A stretch of 64,000 bases of DNA, from NCBI RefSeq assembly GCF_003050965.1, contig NZ_QAOU01000009.1:1-64000 (forward strand), given 5' to 3'. Source of the DNA: Nitrosospira sp. Nsp2. Lineage in GTDB: Bacteria > Pseudomonadota > Gammaproteobacteria > Burkholderiales > Nitrosomonadaceae. The notes under the pieces are model-generated. The model was not told the origin of the DNA. It did not search any database and worked only from the letters and a program-made list of their open reading frames with translations. Below, one piece after another: positions 19,673 to 35,126 of the stretch. Positions within the stretch are counted from its first letter, which is position 1, and the number at the start of each line of letters is the position of its first letter. The translations under genes and the position numbers were made by a program.

Positions 19673-21763
19673 CTATTTCTTGTTGATAATTGCTTCCGCT
19701 ACATTTTTTGGCGCTTCGGAATAATGCTTGAATTCCATGGTGTATGTCGCACGTCCCTGAGTCGCGGAACGTAGTGAAGTCGCGTAGCCGAACATTTCCG
19801 CCAGTGGAACTTCTGCGCGTATCACCTTGAGCCCGGGCAAGTCATCCATGCCCTGGATCATGCCGCGACGAGAAGACAGATCCCCCACGACATTACCCAT
19901 AAAGTCCGCCGGCGTTTCCACCTCCACCGCCATCATCGGCTCCAACAGAACCGGATTGGCCTTGCGCATCCCATCCTTGAACGCAATGGAGGCCGCCATC
20001 TTGAAGGCATTCTCATTGGAATCTACATCATGATAGGAGCCGTCAAACAACGTCACCTTGACATCAACAACCGGAAACCCCGCAAGCACCCCGTTGGGGA
20101 GAGTCTCAACCAAGCCTTTCTCCACAGCCGGGATATACTCACGCGGCACGGTTCCGCCCTTGATGGCATCGACAAACTCGAAACCTTTGCCCGCCTCGTT
20201 CGGTTCCATCTTGAGCCAGACGTGACCATACTGCCCGCGTCCACCCGACTGCTTGATAAACTTGCCCTCGACCTCCGTCAGCTTCTTGATCGCTTCGCGA
20301 TAGGCCACTTGCGGCGCACCCACATTGGCTTCCACACCAAACTCCCGCTTCATCCGATCGACGATAATCTCAAGATGAAGTTCGCCCATACCAGAAATAA
20401 TGGTCTGCCCGGACTCCTCGTCTGTACGTACGCGAAAAGAAGGGTCTTCCTGAGCCAGGCGATTGAGCGCGATACCCATTTTTTCCTGATCAACCTTGGT
20501 TTTTGGCTCTACCGCAACGTGAATGACAGGTTCGGGAAAAATCATGCGCTCCAGGGTGATTATGTCGCTCGGATCGCACAGCGTATCCCCGGTAACAGCT
20601 TCCTTCAGCCCGACTGCAGCCGCGATATCGCCAGCCCGAACTTCCTTGATCTCTTCGCGTTGATTGGCGTGCATCTGCAGCAAGCGGCCAATCCGTTCTT
20701 TCCGCCCCTTAATAGGGTTGTAGACTGTGTCGCCTGACGTCACCACGCCGGAGTACACGCGGAAAAAGATCAATTGGCCAACGTAGGGATCCGTGGCAAT
20801 CTTGAATGCCAATCCCGCGAACGGTTCTTCGTCGTTGGCATGGCGCTCGGCATGCTCTCCATTCTCCTTCTCGCCATTAATCGCCTGAATATCCACGGGA
20901 GAGGGCAAGTAGTCGAGCACGGCATCCAGCATTGCCTGGACACCTTTATTCTTGAATGCGGACCCGCAAAGCATCGGCACGACCTCGTTAGCAAGCGTAC
21001 GAATGCGCAACCCTTTTTTGATATCGGCGACCGACAAATCACCTTCTTCAAGGTATTTGTCCATCAGCTCTTCGTTCGCTTCAGCCGCGGTTTCAACCAT
21101 TTTCTCCCGCCAGGATTTCGCGTCGTCCACCATATCAGCCGGTACGTCGCGCTCCTCGAATTTCATCCCCTGACTGGTCTCATCCCAATAGATGGCCTTC
21201 ATTTTGACCAGATCTACCACGCCCTCAAACTTATCTTCTGCACCGATAGGTAATTGCACAGGCACTGGATGCGCTTTCAGGCGAGTTTGAATCTGCTCAT
21301 AGACCCGCATGAAATTAGCGCCGGCACGGTCCATCTTGTTGACGAAAGCAAGGCGTGGAACCTTGTATTTGTTCGCCTGCCGCCATACCGTTTCTGTCTG
21401 GGGCTGGACCCCGCCGACCGCACAGAATACTGTACAGGCCCCGTCGAGAACTCGCAGCGAGCGCTCTACCTCAATGGTAAAGTCAACGTGGCCCGGTGTA
21501 TCAATAATGTTGATACGATGATCGGGATAGTTATTTTCCATCCCTTTCCAAAAACAGGTCGTTGCAGCAGAAGTAATCGTAATGCCACGCTCCTGCTCCT
21601 GTTCCATCCAGTCCATCGTAGCCGCACCGTCGTGGACTTCGCCGAGCTTATGCGAAACCCCGGTATAGAATAGTATTCGTTCCGTGGTCGTGGTTTTTCC
21701 GGCGTCTATGTGCGCCATCACGCCGATATTTCGGTAACGTTCGATAGGTGTTTTTCTCGCCAC
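19673..21763 (-). CDS. fusA: Elongation factor G
   Basis: EF-G drives translocation and, with RRF, ribosome recycling. The 696-residue protein has the G domain motifs [15 protein letters not shown] near residue 17, [14 protein letters not shown] near 60, [20 protein letters not shown] near 88 and [10 protein letters not shown] near 142, with domains II-V to the end. The length is standard. It is 23 bases before tuf copy 1 and about 117 after rpsG in the str operon. Confidence 0.98.
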   Translation of the reverse strand: MARKTPIERYRNIGVMAHIDAGKTTTTERILFYTGVSHKLGEVHDGAATMDWMEQEQERGITITSAATTCFWKGMENNYPDHRINIIDTPGHVDFTIEVERSLRVLDGACTVFCAVGGVQPQTETVWRQANKYKVPRLAFVNKMDRAGANFMRVYEQIQTRLKAHPVPVQLPIGAEDKFEGVVDLVKMKAIYWDETSQGMKFEERDVPADMVDDAKSWREKMVETAAEANEELMDKYLEEGDLSVADIKKGLRIRTLANEVVPMLCGSAFKNKGVQAMLDAVLDYLPSPVDIQAINGEKENGEHAERHANDEEPFAGLAFKIATDPYVGQLIFFRVYSGVVTSGDTVYNPIKGRKERIGRLLQMHANQREEIKEVRAGDIAAAVGLKEAVTGDTLCDPSDIITLERMIFPEPVIHVAVEPKTKVDQEKMGIALNRLAQEDPSFRVRTDEESGQTIISGMGELHLEIIVDRMKREFGVEANVGAPQVAYREAIKKLTEVEGKFIKQSGGRGQYGHVWLKMEPNEAGKGFEFVDAIKGGTVPREYIPAVEKGLVETLPNGVLAGFPVVDVKVTLFDGSYHDVDSNENAFKMAASIAFKDGMRKANPVLLEPMMAVEVETPADFMGNVVGDLSSRRGMIQGMDDLPGLKVIRAEVPLAEMFGYATSLRSATQGRATYTMEFKHYSEAPKNVAEAIINKK

Positions 21764-21880
21764 AGTCTCTAAACCTTAAAATTTGTGCCGTCCCAGCTGG
21801 AAACCCGGACGAAAACTAGTTACGGCTCTTCAGTCGGGCCGATAGTCGGGAATCCGAGATAACGGACCCGATGATTGCAA

Positions 21881-22351
21881 TCAGAACCGGTAATGTGCAA
21901 ACGCCTTATTGGCTTCCGCCATACGATGCACTTCCTCGCGCTTTTTGACCGCACCGCCGCGGCCTTCTGCCGCCTCCGCCAGTTCGCCTGCAAGACGCGC
22001 CCCCATCGATTTCTCGGATCTTTTGCGTGCGGCATCCCGAAGCCAGCGCATCGCGAGCGCATTCCGACGAATAGATCGCACCTCTACCGGAACCTGATAG
22101 TTGGCTCCGCCCACGCGTCGGCTTTTTACTTCCACCATGGGCCGAACATTGGACAGCGCTTGTGTAAACACGTCTACCGGATCCTTACCCGTCTTCTTCT
22201 GAATCTGCGTCATGGCACCATAGATGATCCGTTCGGCTACCGACTTTTTGCCACGTGTCATCAGTACATTGACGAATTTCGCCACCTCGGTGTTATGGTA
22301 CTTCGGGTCGGGCAAAATTTCGCGTTTTGGGACTTCTCTCCGTCTTGGCAT
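21881..22351 (-). CDS. rpsG: 30S ribosomal protein S7
   Basis: S7 nucleates assembly of the small-subunit head and contacts the E-site tRNA. The 156-residue protein starts [20 protein letters not shown] and has the [20 protein letters not shown] helix and the [20 protein letters not shown] hairpin. It is second in the str operon, 87 bases after rpsL. Confidence 0.98.
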   Translation of the reverse strand: MPRRREVPKREILPDPKYHNTEVAKFVNVLMTRGKKSVAERIIYGAMTQIQKKTGKDPVDVFTQALSNVRPMVEVKSRRVGGANYQVPVEVRSIRRNALAMRWLRDAARKRSEKSMGARLAGELAEAAEGRGGAVKKREEVHRMAEANKAFAHYRF

Positions 22352-22438
22352 TCTCTGACCTTGGCGTAATTATTTAGCTTAAGTAACAAACATTCGGCAC
22401 ATCTTAGGCAGCGCGGAGCGCTCAAACTGCGGTTAGGC

Positions 22439-22810
22439 CTATTTGGGCCTTTTTGCACCGTACTTGGAACGGGCCTGCTTTCGATCTTTTACCCCCGCAG
22501 TATCCAGGCTGCCGCGAACCGTATGGTAGCGGACACCCGGCAAGTCTTTTACCCGACCACCGCGGATGAGCACCACAGAGTGCTCCTGCAGATTATGCCC
22601 TTCCCCGCCGATATAACTGGATACCTCGAAACCGTTCGTCAGGCGCACCCGCGCGACTTTGCGCAAAGCCGAATTCGGTTTCTTCGGCGTGGTCGTATAA
22701 ACACGGGTGCAAACACCCCGCTTCTGCGGACTGTTTCCCAGCGCCGGAACCTTGCTCTTTACTCGTTTTGCCGCGCGCGGCTTACGGACTAACTGACTGA
22801 TTGTCGGCAT
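22439..22810 (-). CDS. rpsL: 30S ribosomal protein S12
   Basis: S12 lies at the decoding centre and controls accuracy and streptomycin response. From the ATG at 22810 it is 123 residues, beginning [15 protein letters not shown]. The streptomycin-relevant loops [13 protein letters not shown] (near residue 42) and [17 protein letters not shown] (near 85) are of sensitive wild-type form. The frame extends 12 codons further without support. It is the first gene after the promoter at 22922-22950, with a leader of about 105 bases. Confidence 0.98.
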   Translation of the reverse strand: MPTISQLVRKPRAAKRVKSKVPALGNSPQKRGVCTRVYTTTPKKPNSALRKVARVRLTNGFEVSSYIGGEGHNLQEHSVVLIRGGRVKDLPGVRYHTVRGSLDTAGVKDRKQARSKYGAKRPK

Positions 22811-22921
22811 CTTATTTCCTAAAAACCAGGTATGCGATTCAGGCATCCCGCTGGCGATGTGAATATCCAGGTATTCGCCGCGCCCCGTTTTATTAATTAG
22901 GGACGAGCTGAAAAACAGCGA

Positions 22922-22950
22922 ATTTTATGGGGTTTTATCGGTTGTGTCAA
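22922..22950 (-). promoter_or_regulatory. Consensus sigma70 promoter of the str supercluster
   Basis: On the minus strand, TTGACA (22945-22950) and TAAAAT (22922-22927) are separated by exactly 17 bp, one mismatch from consensus over both boxes. The start site would fall near 22915, giving a leader of about 105 bases before rpsL. No strong terminator interrupts the genes from here to 3978. Confidence 0.88.
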
Positions 22951-23073
22951 GCCGAGTCCTTGCGCCGGGCCGACCGCCAGAAGCTAATCCAACCAGAGAG
23001 CGGCTCGGGCGCGCGGGTGGCGCGACCTTACCCATCACGCAGTAACACGTCTTTGCTGTGGAATAAAACCCAC

Positions 23074-24489
23074 TTAGGAGGCGGTTGTGACCCGGCCCTC
23101 GCGGCGCTTCGACGTAAGTGCGTGGTTACCCAGCTTCTTTAGTACCTCCCAAGCTGGCCCCGGAAACTTGTGAAGTTTTATCATCACATCCTCAAGCGCT
23201 TCCAGGAACCAATCCACATCGGATTCGCTGATGTTCAGGGGGGGAAGAATTTTTACGATCGGCATCGCGTGGCCGGCTACCTGCGTGAGGATATGATGAT
23301 CGTCCAGAAGTGGGAGAACAATAGCCTGCGCGAAAAGATTCTCATCCATCTTGTTGACCATTGCCCAAGCTGCTCTCAGCGACATCGATTCAGGCTGACC
23401 AAATTCTATCGCGATCATAAGGCCACGTTGACGAACCCCTTTCAGAAATTCGAAGCGCGGCACCATTGCCTCGATACCATTGCGGAATCGAGCACCGAGT
23501 TCAATGGCCCGCTCGGGCAATTTCTCATCGTCAAGAACACTAAGCGAGGCCAATCCCGCTGCCATCGCCATATTGCCCATACCAAAGGTGGAAGCATGAA
23601 CAATCGCCCGGTGCATACTGTCGTAAACGCTGTCATAAACCGCACGCCGTGTTATGGTTGCGCCGACGGGGATATAGCCCCCCGAAAGCGCTTTCGACAA
23701 GCAGATCATGTCGGGGCGAAAGCCTTCTATCCACTGGCTGGCGAGGAAACGTCCCGTCCGTCCCATTCCCGATTGAACTTCATCGCAGATCATTAACGTG
23801 CCGTATTTCCGGCAGAGTTCCTGGGCGCCGAGGAGATACTCTTCACTTGCTATATTTACGCCTTTACCCTGGATTGGCTCAAAAACGAAGGCTGCGACAT
23901 CGCCTAGCCTCAGACGCGCCTCCAGACCATCCAGATCACCAAGCTTCACCTCTGAACTGCCTGGCAGCATGGGCTCGAATCCGCGACGGAAACTGGCCTC
24001 TCCGTTTAAGGATAGCGCGCCCATCGTGAGACCATGGAAAGCTTTTGCAAGATGAGCAGTGGAGGGCCGACCGGTATATGCCCGGGCGAACTTGATCGCT
24101 GCCTCGATAGCTTCGGTACCAGAGTTGCTGAAATAAACAGTATCCAGGCCGGGCGTCATGCGATTTACTAATTCACGAGCCAATGCGGCCGCAAGTGGCG
24201 GAGCGTCGAAACCCACCCAACCCGGAAAATCAGAATCCAGCACTTGCTGCAATGCCTGGCGAATAGCGGGATGACGACGGCCAAAATTGAACACACCCCA
24301 GTTGGTGAGAAAATCCAGGTAACGCGTACCGGTATCGTCCCAAAGATAAGGGCCTTCGCCCCGAACCCAGGTGCGATTGAAACCGAGCATGCGCAGAACT
24401 TTGACGAACACCGGATTAACATAGTCTTCGTAGAGCTCGAAGTTCTTCCCACGACCCTCGGCAATTATGGCGTTGATATCAATTGGCAT
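23074..24489 (-). CDS. Class III (ornithine/acetylornithine-type) PLP aminotransferase
   Basis: This fold-type I, class III aminotransferase has 471 residues. Visible parts are SNSGTEAIEAAIKFARAYTG near residue 122, FHGLTMGALSLNGE near 150, the CDEVQSGMGRTGRF signature near 234 (Asp contacting the PLP pyridine nitrogen) and LSKALSGGYIPVGA near 264, whose Lys forms the Schiff base. The STFGMGNMAMAAGLASL segment follows. The substrate cannot be named. Relatives act on acetylornithine, ornithine or putrescine, and one lineage (HpnO) works in aminobacteriohopanetriol formation. The gene lies 25 bases after the rpoC stop and before the str promoter, so it is likely the last gene of the rif transcript, an unusual location. 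Confidence 0.85.
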   Translation of the reverse strand: MPIDINAIIAEGRGKNFELYEDYVNPVFVKVLRMLGFNRTWVRGEGPYLWDDTGTRYLDFLTNWGVFNFGRRHPAIRQALQQVLDSDFPGWVGFDAPPLAAALARELVNRMTPGLDTVYFSNSGTEAIEAAIKFARAYTGRPSTAHLAKAFHGLTMGALSLNGEASFRRGFEPMLPGSSEVKLGDLDGLEARLRLGDVAAFVFEPIQGKGVNIASEEYLLGAQELCRKYGTLMICDEVQSGMGRTGRFLASQWIEGFRPDMICLSKALSGGYIPVGATITRRAVYDSVYDSMHRAIVHASTFGMGNMAMAAGLASLSVLDDEKLPERAIELGARFRNGIEAMVPRFEFLKGVRQRGLMIAIEFGQPESMSLRAAWAMVNKMDENLFAQAIVLPLLDDHHILTQVAGHAMPIVKILPPLNISESDVDWFLEALEDVMIKLHKFPGPAWEVLKKLGNHALTSKRREGRVTTAS

Positions 24490-24514
24490 GATTCAGATAA
24501 CCCCGATGGGTGCC

Positions 24515-27500
24515 TCAGATCGCATATCCACTGTTTCGCGTTTCCCCCGCATCTTCCTGGCCGACGACGGGCGTCTCGCCGGCGTTTAATAGCAATCTCT
24601 GTTTTTTTCGGGTAGTGTGGAAAGCCAAGCCAGTCCCTGCGGGAATAAGCCGCCCGACAATAACATTTTCCTTGAGGCCGCGCAGGTCGTCCTTCTTGCC
24701 CATTATCGCCGCTTCGGTCAGTACACGCGTGGTTTCCTGGAACGAGGCTGCCGAAATGAAAGAGTCCGTCGACAGCGATGCTTTGGTAATACCCAGCAGC
24801 ATAAACTCGTACGTAGCAGGCGTCTTCTCCTCCGCCAGGACCAGTTCGTTTTCGGCTAACAAGTCAGCGCGTTCAACCTGCTCACCAGGAATGAACCGGG
24901 TATCGCCCGGATCCACGATTTGGACGCGGCGCAACATCTGCCGCACGATTACCTCAATGTGCTTGTCGTTAATCTTGACACCTTGCAGGCGGTATACATC
25001 CTGAACCTCGTCAGTTATGTAGCGTGCAAGCGCTTCCACTCCCAATAAACGCAGAATATCGTGCGGATCGGCCGGCCCATCGACGATGCTCTCACCCTTA
25101 TTAACAACCTGACCGTCATGTGCCGTGACGTGCTTGTCCTTGGGAATAAGATACTCATGCGAAACACCATCCAGATCGGTGATCACGAGCCGTTGCTTAC
25201 CTTTGGTATCCTTGCCGAACGACACGATCCCGGTAACCTCGGCCAGCACACCCGCGTCCTTCGGAGAACGGGCTTCAAACAATTCCGCAACACGAGGTAA
25301 GCCACCCGTGATGTCACGTGTTTTCGAACTCTCCTGAGGAATACGCGCCAGTACTTCCCCGACGCTCACCTGCTGCCCGTCCCGAACCGTAATAATCGAA
25401 CCAATTTGGAACGTAATATTGACGGACAGGTTGCTTCCTGCGAGCCGCACTTCCTTACCCTCGTCATCCAGCAGTTTTACCAAAGGACGCAGGCCCTTCG
25501 TTTGCGCCACGCCACGCCTTTTTGGATCGATCACGACAAGCGTGGACAAACCGGTAACCTCATCAATTTGCTTCGCTACGGTCACGCCTTCTTCCACGTT
25601 CTCAAAGCGGATCCTGCCGGCATATTCCGTAATGATGGGGCGAGTATGTGGATCCCAGGCAGCCAGTATCTGCCCTGCCTTGACAACCTCACCGTCACGT
25701 ATCAGTAACGTGGCGCCATAAGGCGCCTTATGACGTTCGCGTTCGCGGCCGTTATCGTCATGTATTACGACCTCACCGCTGCGGGAAATGGCGACCAATT
25801 CGTTACGGGCATTGGTGACATAGCGCATGGTAGGAGAATAATGCACGATACCATTGGACTTGCTCTCGACCTGGCTTGCTACCGCCGTTCTGGAGGCGGC
25901 GCCACCAATATGGAACGTACGCATGGTCAACTGGGTTCCTGGTTCACCGATGGACTGAGCCGCTATCACCCCCACGGCTTCGCCCACGTTTACCGGCGTA
26001 CCGCGTCCCAGGTCACGCCCGTAACACTTGGCGCACAGACCATAACGCGTTTCGCAGGTAAGCGGCGTACGCACCTTCACTTCGTCTATTCCTAGCGCTT
26101 CAATGGAATCGACGGCATATTCGTCGAGTAGAACTCCAGCTTCATAGATAACTTCCTGGTGCTCCGGATTAACGATATCGCTCGCCACTACGCGTCCAAG
26201 TATGCGTTCGCGCAGCGCCTCAATCACCTCTCCGCCTTCAACCAGGGCCTTCATCAGGACGCCATTACTCGTACCGCAATCGTCCTGTGTCACCACCAGA
26301 TCTTGGGTCACATCGACCAGACGACGCGTCAGGTAGCCTGAGTTGGCAGTTTTCAGTGCCGTATCGGCCAGCCCTTTCCGCGCTCCGTGAGTGGAGATAA
26401 AGTACTGCAGCACGTTCAGGCCCTCGCGGAAATTTGCCGTGATGGGGGTTTCGATGATAGACCCGTCGGGTTTTGCCATGAGGCCGCGCATCCCGGCCAA
26501 TTGACGAATTTGTGCGGCCGAGCCGCGGGCGCCCGAGTCTGCCATCATGTAAATCGAGTTAAACGATTCCTGTGTCAATGCTTTGCCTTTCTTGTCCTTC
26601 GCAACTTCTCCAGTTACGGGGTCAAGTATTGGCTCGACGCCCAGTTGATCCATCATGGCCTTCGCTACCTGGTCGCCCGCGCGGCCCCAGATATCCACAA
26701 CTTTGTTGTAACGCTCACCTTGAGTAACCAGGCCGGAAGTGTATTGCATCTCGATTTCCTGCACTTCCTTCTCAGATGCTCCAATAATCTCGTTCTTCTG
26801 TACCGGCGTGAGCATATCGTCCAGGCAGATGGAAATGCCTGCACGAGTCGCATAGGTGAAGCCGGCGTACATCAGCTTGTCAGCAAAAATCACGGTCTCG
26901 CGTAATCCGCAACGTCGGAAACTGGCATTAATGAGTCTGGAAATTTCCTTTTTCTTAAGCACCTTATTTATTAGCGGAAAAGGTAATCCGGCGGGAAGAA
27001 TCTCGGATAGCAGCGCGCGCCCTACCGTCGTTTCGTATCGCGTGATTTTTTCACTGCGTTCGCCCTCGGCGTCCACGTCATATTCCTTGATTCTTACCGT
27101 AATTTTCGCATTCAGCTCGATTACGCGGCTTTCATAAGCCCGGGAAACCTCGCTAATGTTGGCAAACATCAGCCCCTCGCCGCGAGCGTTGATCTTTTCG
27201 CGCGTTGTGTAATAAAGCCCCAGAACAATGTCCTGCGAAGGAACAATAATCGGCTCTCCGTTCGCGGGCGACAACACATTATTGGTGGACATCATGAGCG
27301 TCCGGCACTCCATTTGCGCCTCGAGCGACAACGGCACATGCACTGCCATCTGATCACCGTCGAAGTCGGCATTGAATGCCGCGCATACCAGCGGATGCAG
27401 CTGAATCGCCTTGCCTTCGATCAGAACCGGTTCAAATGCCTGAATGCCCAGCCGGTGCAGTGTCGGAGCCCGGTTCAGCATCACCGGATGTTCGCGAATG

Positions 27501-28744
27501 ACATCCTCAAGGATGTCCCAAACCACGGGGGTTTCATTTTCGACTTCGCGCTTGGCTGCCTTGATGGTGCTGGCGATACCCATTATTTCGAGTTTGTTGA
27601 ATATAAACGGCTTGAATAACTCCAGCGCCATTTTCTTTGGCAAGCCGCACTGATGCAGTTTAAGCTGCGGGCCCACCACAATCACCGACCGTCCAGAATA
27701 GTCGACCCGTTTCCCCAATAGATTTTGGCGAAACCGCCCGCCTTTGCCTTTGATCATGTCGGCAAGCGACTTGAGGGGCCGTTTGTTTGCACCCGTCATG
27801 GCTTTTCCACGACGGCCATTGTCCAGCAAGGAATCCACTGCTTCCTGCAGCATGCGCTTCTCGTTGCGCACGATGATTTCAGGGGCTTTCAGCTCAAGCA
27901 ACCGCTTCAGCCGGTTGTTCCGGTTGATGACGCGGCGATATAAATCATTCAAATCAGAAGTGGCGAAGCGTCCGCCATCGAGCGGAACCAGGGGTCGCAA
28001 CTCGGGTGGAAGTACCGGTAGTACGGCCAATACCATCCACTCCGGCTTGATCCCCGACTTATTAAACGCCTCCAGCACCTTAAGGCGCTTGGCGATCTTT
28101 TTCATTTTTGTTTCGGAACCCGTGGTGCCCATCTCACGCCGTAGATTGTCGATTTCGACCCGGATGTTCAGGTTGCTCAACAAGTCGCGGATACCTTCGG
28201 CTCCCATGCTGGCACGGAAATCATCGCCGTATTCTTCCGTTTTAGCGCGATAGTCATCATCCGTCAGCAACTGGCATCGAAGGAGCGGCGTCATGCCGGG
28301 ATCCGTTACGACGTAAGCTTCAAAATAAAGGACACGTTCAATATCACGCAAGGTCATATCCAGCACCATGCCCAGGCGTGACGGCAACGATTTCAAAAAC
28401 CAGATGTGGGCGACCGGTGAGGCGAGCTCAATGTGCCCCATGCGCTCGCGCCGAACCTTCGACAGCGTGACTTCAACGCCGCATTTTTCACAAATTACGC
28501 CACGATGCTTCAGCCGTTTATATTTTCCGCACAGGCATTCATAATCCTTAACCGGGCCGAAGATTTTTGCGCAGAACAAGCCGTCCCGTTCAGGTTTGAA
28601 GGTACGGTAATTGATCGTTTCCGGCTTCTTCACTTCGCCATAAGACCAGGAACGTATTTTTTCAGGAGAGGCCAGACCGATCTTGATCGAATCGAACTCT
28701 TCTTTCTGTGTAACCTGTTTGAATAAATCAAGCAGTGCTTTCAT
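24515..28744 (-). CDS. rpoC: DNA-directed RNA polymerase subunit beta'
   Basis: The beta' subunit holds the catalytic magnesium of RNA polymerase. The 1409-residue protein has the N-terminal zinc ribbon ([20 protein letters not shown] near residue 70), the invariant [12 protein letters not shown] near 460 with the three catalytic Asp residues, the bridge helix and trigger loop regions ([20 protein letters not shown], given in part), and the second zinc site ([19 protein letters not shown] near 890). The length and order match other betaproteobacteria. It follows rpoB by 104 bases and is followed after 25 bases by the aminotransferase. Confidence 0.98.
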   Translation of the reverse strand: MKALLDLFKQVTQKEEFDSIKIGLASPEKIRSWSYGEVKKPETINYRTFKPERDGLFCAKIFGPVKDYECLCGKYKRLKHRGVICEKCGVEVTLSKVRRERMGHIELASPVAHIWFLKSLPSRLGMVLDMTLRDIERVLYFEAYVVTDPGMTPLLRCQLLTDDDYRAKTEEYGDDFRASMGAEGIRDLLSNLNIRVEIDNLRREMGTTGSETKMKKIAKRLKVLEAFNKSGIKPEWMVLAVLPVLPPELRPLVPLDGGRFATSDLNDLYRRVINRNNRLKRLLELKAPEIIVRNEKRMLQEAVDSLLDNGRRGKAMTGANKRPLKSLADMIKGKGGRFRQNLLGKRVDYSGRSVIVVGPQLKLHQCGLPKKMALELFKPFIFNKLEIMGIASTIKAAKREVENETPVVWDILEDVIREHPVMLNRAPTLHRLGIQAFEPVLIEGKAIQLHPLVCAAFNADFDGDQMAVHVPLSLEAQMECRTLMMSTNNVLSPANGEPIIVPSQDIVLGLYYTTREKINARGEGLMFANISEVSRAYESRVIELNAKITVRIKEYDVDAEGERSEKITRYETTVGRALLSEILPAGLPFPLINKVLKKKEISRLINASFRRCGLRETVIFADKLMYAGFTYATRAGISICLDDMLTPVQKNEIIGASEKEVQEIEMQYTSGLVTQGERYNKVVDIWGRAGDQVAKAMMDQLGVEPILDPVTGEVAKDKKGKALTQESFNSIYMMADSGARGSAAQIRQLAGMRGLMAKPDGSIIETPITANFREGLNVLQYFISTHGARKGLADTALKTANSGYLTRRLVDVTQDLVVTQDDCGTSNGVLMKALVEGGEVIEALRERILGRVVASDIVNPEHQEVIYEAGVLLDEYAVDSIEALGIDEVKVRTPLTCETRYGLCAKCYGRDLGRGTPVNVGEAVGVIAAQSIGEPGTQLTMRTFHIGGAASRTAVASQVESKSNGIVHYSPTMRYVTNARNELVAISRSGEVVIHDDNGRERERHKAPYGATLLIRDGEVVKAGQILAAWDPHTRPIITEYAGRIRFENVEEGVTVAKQIDEVTGLSTLVVIDPKRRGVAQTKGLRPLVKLLDDEGKEVRLAGSNLSVNITFQIGSIITVRDGQQVSVGEVLARIPQESSKTRDITGGLPRVAELFEARSPKDAGVLAEVTGIVSFGKDTKGKQRLVITDLDGVSHEYLIPKDKHVTAHDGQVVNKGESIVDGPADPHDILRLLGVEALARYITDEVQDVYRLQGVKINDKHIEVIVRQMLRRVQIVDPGDTRFIPGEQVERADLLAENELVLAEEKTPATYEFMLLGITKASLSTDSFISAASFQETTRVLTEAAIMGKKDDLRGLKENVIVGRLIPAGTGLAFHTTRKKQRLLLNAGETPVVGQEDAGETRNSGYAI

Positions 28745-28848
28745 TTGTCACTCCTGTTGATCAGGGGTCGATACAAAAAGTTTTCCGGCAAAAACCACGG
28801 AAACAAATAGATTCCCATTCTCCGCACGCCTGCAAAAGGTTGCCACGC

Positions 28849-32922
<4,074 letters not shown>

Positions 32923-33006
32923 GGAATCTCTCCGGAAGGTCAGAGGACAGATGGACAGAAAATAGGAGCAGAGTACCTGATTTTAGCTACCGTGCTGAGT
33001 GTTCTG

Positions 33007-33081
33007 CCGCACAAAAAAAGTGCGGGAATCCGACGTTAAAAAAGCCGGAAACTGACGGCGTCTTGCACGCCGTCAGCCGGT
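33007..33081 (-). terminator. Attenuator-like tandem hairpins between rplL and rpoB
   Basis: On the minus strand after rplL, CTGACGGCG and CGCCGTCAG (33052-33060 and 33068-33076) pair around a 7-base loop, extended by an outer CCGG/CCGG pairing and followed by six T residues (33038-33043). A second hairpin follows, CCGCAC and GTGCGG around a seven-T loop (33007-33025). This fits the partial terminator known between rplL and rpoB in Escherichia coli, which lowers polymerase gene expression relative to L7/L12. Confidence 0.75.
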
Positions 33082-33096
33082 CTTGCTGCATTGCTG

Positions 33097-33477
33097 TTAT
33101 TTGATCTCGGCAGTCGCACCGGCTTCCGCAAGCTGCTTCTGGATTGCTTCGGCGTCGGCTTTCGGAATCCCTTCCTTCACCGCTTTCGGAGCCCCGTCCA
33201 CCAAATCTTTAGCCTCTTTCAGGCCCAGCCCGGTAATCGCCCGCACAACCTTGATGACGTTCACCTTGCTATCGCCTACAGCGGTCAGCATAACGGTAAA
33301 TTCCGTCTGCTCCTCGGCCGGGGCAGCAGCGGCGCCAGCTGCGGGCGCAGGTGCCGCAACGGCGGCAGCAGCAGCGGAAACACCGAATTTTTCTTCCATT
33401 TCCTTGATCAATTGCGAAAGCTCCAACACGGTCATGTTGGCAATCGCGTCTAGAATTTCTGCTTTGGCTAAAGCCAT
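33097..33477 (-). CDS. rplL: 50S ribosomal protein L7/L12
   Basis: L7/L12 forms the flexible stalk that recruits translation GTPases. The 126-residue protein has the N-terminal dimerisation helices ([20 protein letters not shown]), an Ala/Pro hinge (near residues 35-55) and the C-terminal factor-binding domain ([20 protein letters not shown] near 72). It lies 57 bases after rplJ. Confidence 0.98.
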   Translation of the reverse strand: MALAKAEILDAIANMTVLELSQLIKEMEEKFGVSAAAAAVAAPAPAAGAAAAPAEEQTEFTVMLTAVGDSKVNVIKVVRAITGLGLKEAKDLVDGAPKAVKEGIPKADAEAIQKQLAEAGATAEIK

Positions 33478-33534
33478 GATTTTCTCCTGATAATTAACTT
33501 GTATTTATGGATTCAAATAGCTTCTTGAATTCGA

Positions 33535-34056
33535 TTAGGCGGCTTTCTGATCGTGAACGGCAGCGAGACCACGGACAAAACGGGTCGGCACTTCATTGAG
33601 CGTGCGCACAAAACTTGCAATCGGCGCCTGCATGGTACCCAACAACCTCGAAAGCAACTCGTCGCGGCTCGGAAGCGCGGCAAGACTTGCAATCTCCTTG
33701 CTCGACATTACCAGATTAGGCATCGCCCCCGCTTTGATCACGAATTTGTCATTGCTCCTCGAAAATTCGTAAAGCACTTTCGCCGCGGCAACCGGATCCT
33801 TTCCAATCCCGTAAGCCAGCGGCCCGACCATATGATCGGAGAGACCCGTGAACGGCGTTTCCGTGATCGCGCGCCGCGCAAGCGTGTTTTTGAGCACCCG
33901 GAAATATATCCCCGATTGACGCGCCTTCGCCCGCAATTGCGTCATATGCCCGACCTCAAGCCCGCGGTACTCCGCGATAATAACGGCCTGAGCCGTCGCC
34001 AACTCGGCGCTGACTTCGGCAACTACCGCTTTTTTCTCTTCCAAATTTAGACTCAA
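33535..34056 (-). CDS. rplJ: 50S ribosomal protein L10
   Basis: L10 anchors L7/L12 dimers to the ribosome and, in complex with L7/L12, represses its own mRNA. The 173-residue protein starts [20 protein letters not shown] and has an RNA-binding N-terminal domain (about 1-130) with [10 protein letters not shown] near residue 57 and a C-terminal helix that binds L12. The start is a TTG at 34056, preceded by GGAGA; an out-of-frame ATG lies between. The rare start codon could add to translational control. Confidence 0.96.
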   Translation of the reverse strand: MSLNLEEKKAVVAEVSAELATAQAVIIAEYRGLEVGHMTQLRAKARQSGIYFRVLKNTLARRAITETPFTGLSDHMVGPLAYGIGKDPVAAAKVLYEFSRSNDKFVIKAGAMPNLVMSSKEIASLAALPSRDELLSRLLGTMQAPIASFVRTLNEVPTRFVRGLAAVHDQKAA

Positions 34057-34433
34057 GGTGCATTCTCCATCAGTTAAAATACGATACCGGCGGGTAGCGA
34101 AGAATGAGACTCCACGCTACCCCAACGAGCCGAAGTACCGCGAACCGGCGACCTTAAATCAGGAGTTAAATCATTCCTGTTTTGGGCACGCCATCTGCGC
34201 TGGGTAAGACGAAGGAAAATAAAAGCAAGGGCGACATGACTACTTCACCCAATCCTTTCCCTACACATTCGTTTTGCAATTAAGTTCTCGGCGCTACCCG
34301 TTCAGCAAACACCACCGTGCAACCATCTTTTACTGTCCGGCATTACCGAGAACCCCAGCGGTCTTTGATAACCCGCCGGATCGACATCGCGCGTCTTTCC
34401 AGCGGCCCAAAGTCTTACAAATCCATTAAAGTT
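34057..34433 (-). promoter_or_regulatory. rplJ leader region, candidate L10 autoregulatory site
   Basis: This 377-base gap between rplA and rplJ contains no gene. In other proteobacteria the corresponding leader folds into the L10 leader that binds the L10-L12 complex. The length fits, but I could not fold it and see no unmistakable kink-turn. No strong sigma70 promoter was found in it. Confidence 0.4.
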
Positions 34434-35126
34434 TTACCGCACGCTTGTCTGATCAACTCGAACCCCAATTCCCATCGTGCTGGAGACCGAGATCTTCCTA
34501 AGATAAATTCCTTTAGAAGTGGCCGGCTTCGACTTATTAAGCGCATCTATCAATGCCCGCAAATTTTGCGTCAGTGCATCCACGCTAAACGATGCACGGC
34601 CGATCGTGCACTGAACAATACCGCCCTTATCGGCCCGATATTGCACCTGGCCCGCTTTTGCATTCCTTACCGCGCCCGCAACATCCGGCGTCACCGTGCC
34701 AACCTTGGGGTTAGGCATCAGGCCGCGCGGACCGAGTATTTGGCCCAACTGGCCAACAATCCGCATGGCATCCGGACTGGCGATAGCCACATCAAAATCT
34801 ATATTGCCCGCCTTGATCTGTTCAGCGAGATCCTCGAATCCAACGATATCCGCGCCGGCCGAAAGAGCCTCTTTGGCCTTGTCCCCCTGCGCAAATACCG
34901 CGACCCGCACCGACTTCCCGGTGCCAGCGGGCAGAACGACAGAACCGCGCACCGCCTGGTCAGATTTTTTTGCATCAATTCCGAGATTGACAGCCACGTC
35001 AACCGACTCGTCGAATTTTGCGGTGGCTGTTTCCTTGATAATCTGTAGGGCGTCGGGAAGCGGATAGAATTTGCTGCGGTCTACCTTACCCGCAATCGCC
35101 TTAAAACGCTTTGAAATATGCGCCAT
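34434..35126 (-). CDS. rplA: 50S ribosomal protein L1
   Basis: L1 forms the mobile L1 stalk that moves E-site tRNA and represses the rplK-rplA mRNA in Escherichia coli. The 230-residue protein has [20 protein letters not shown] near residue 37, [15 protein letters not shown] near 128 and the C-terminal [15 protein letters not shown], all typical. It follows rplK immediately. Confidence 0.98.
   Translation of the reverse strand: MAHISKRFKAIAGKVDRSKFYPLPDALQIIKETATAKFDESVDVAVNLGIDAKKSDQAVRGSVVLPAGTGKSVRVAVFAQGDKAKEALSAGADIVGFEDLAEQIKAGNIDFDVAIASPDAMRIVGQLGQILGPRGLMPNPKVGTVTPDVAGAVRNAKAGQVQYRADKGGIVQCTIGRASFSVDALTQNLRALIDALNKSKPATSKGIYLRKISVSSTMGIGVRVDQTSVR

Noticed and set aside
18447-19724. 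A 425-codon plus-strand open frame opposite tuf copy 1, and its counterpart at 37064-38104 opposite copy 2
   Set aside because: It is the antisense shadow of a highly biased GTPase gene, has no ribosome binding site and no family, and is duplicated simply because tuf is.
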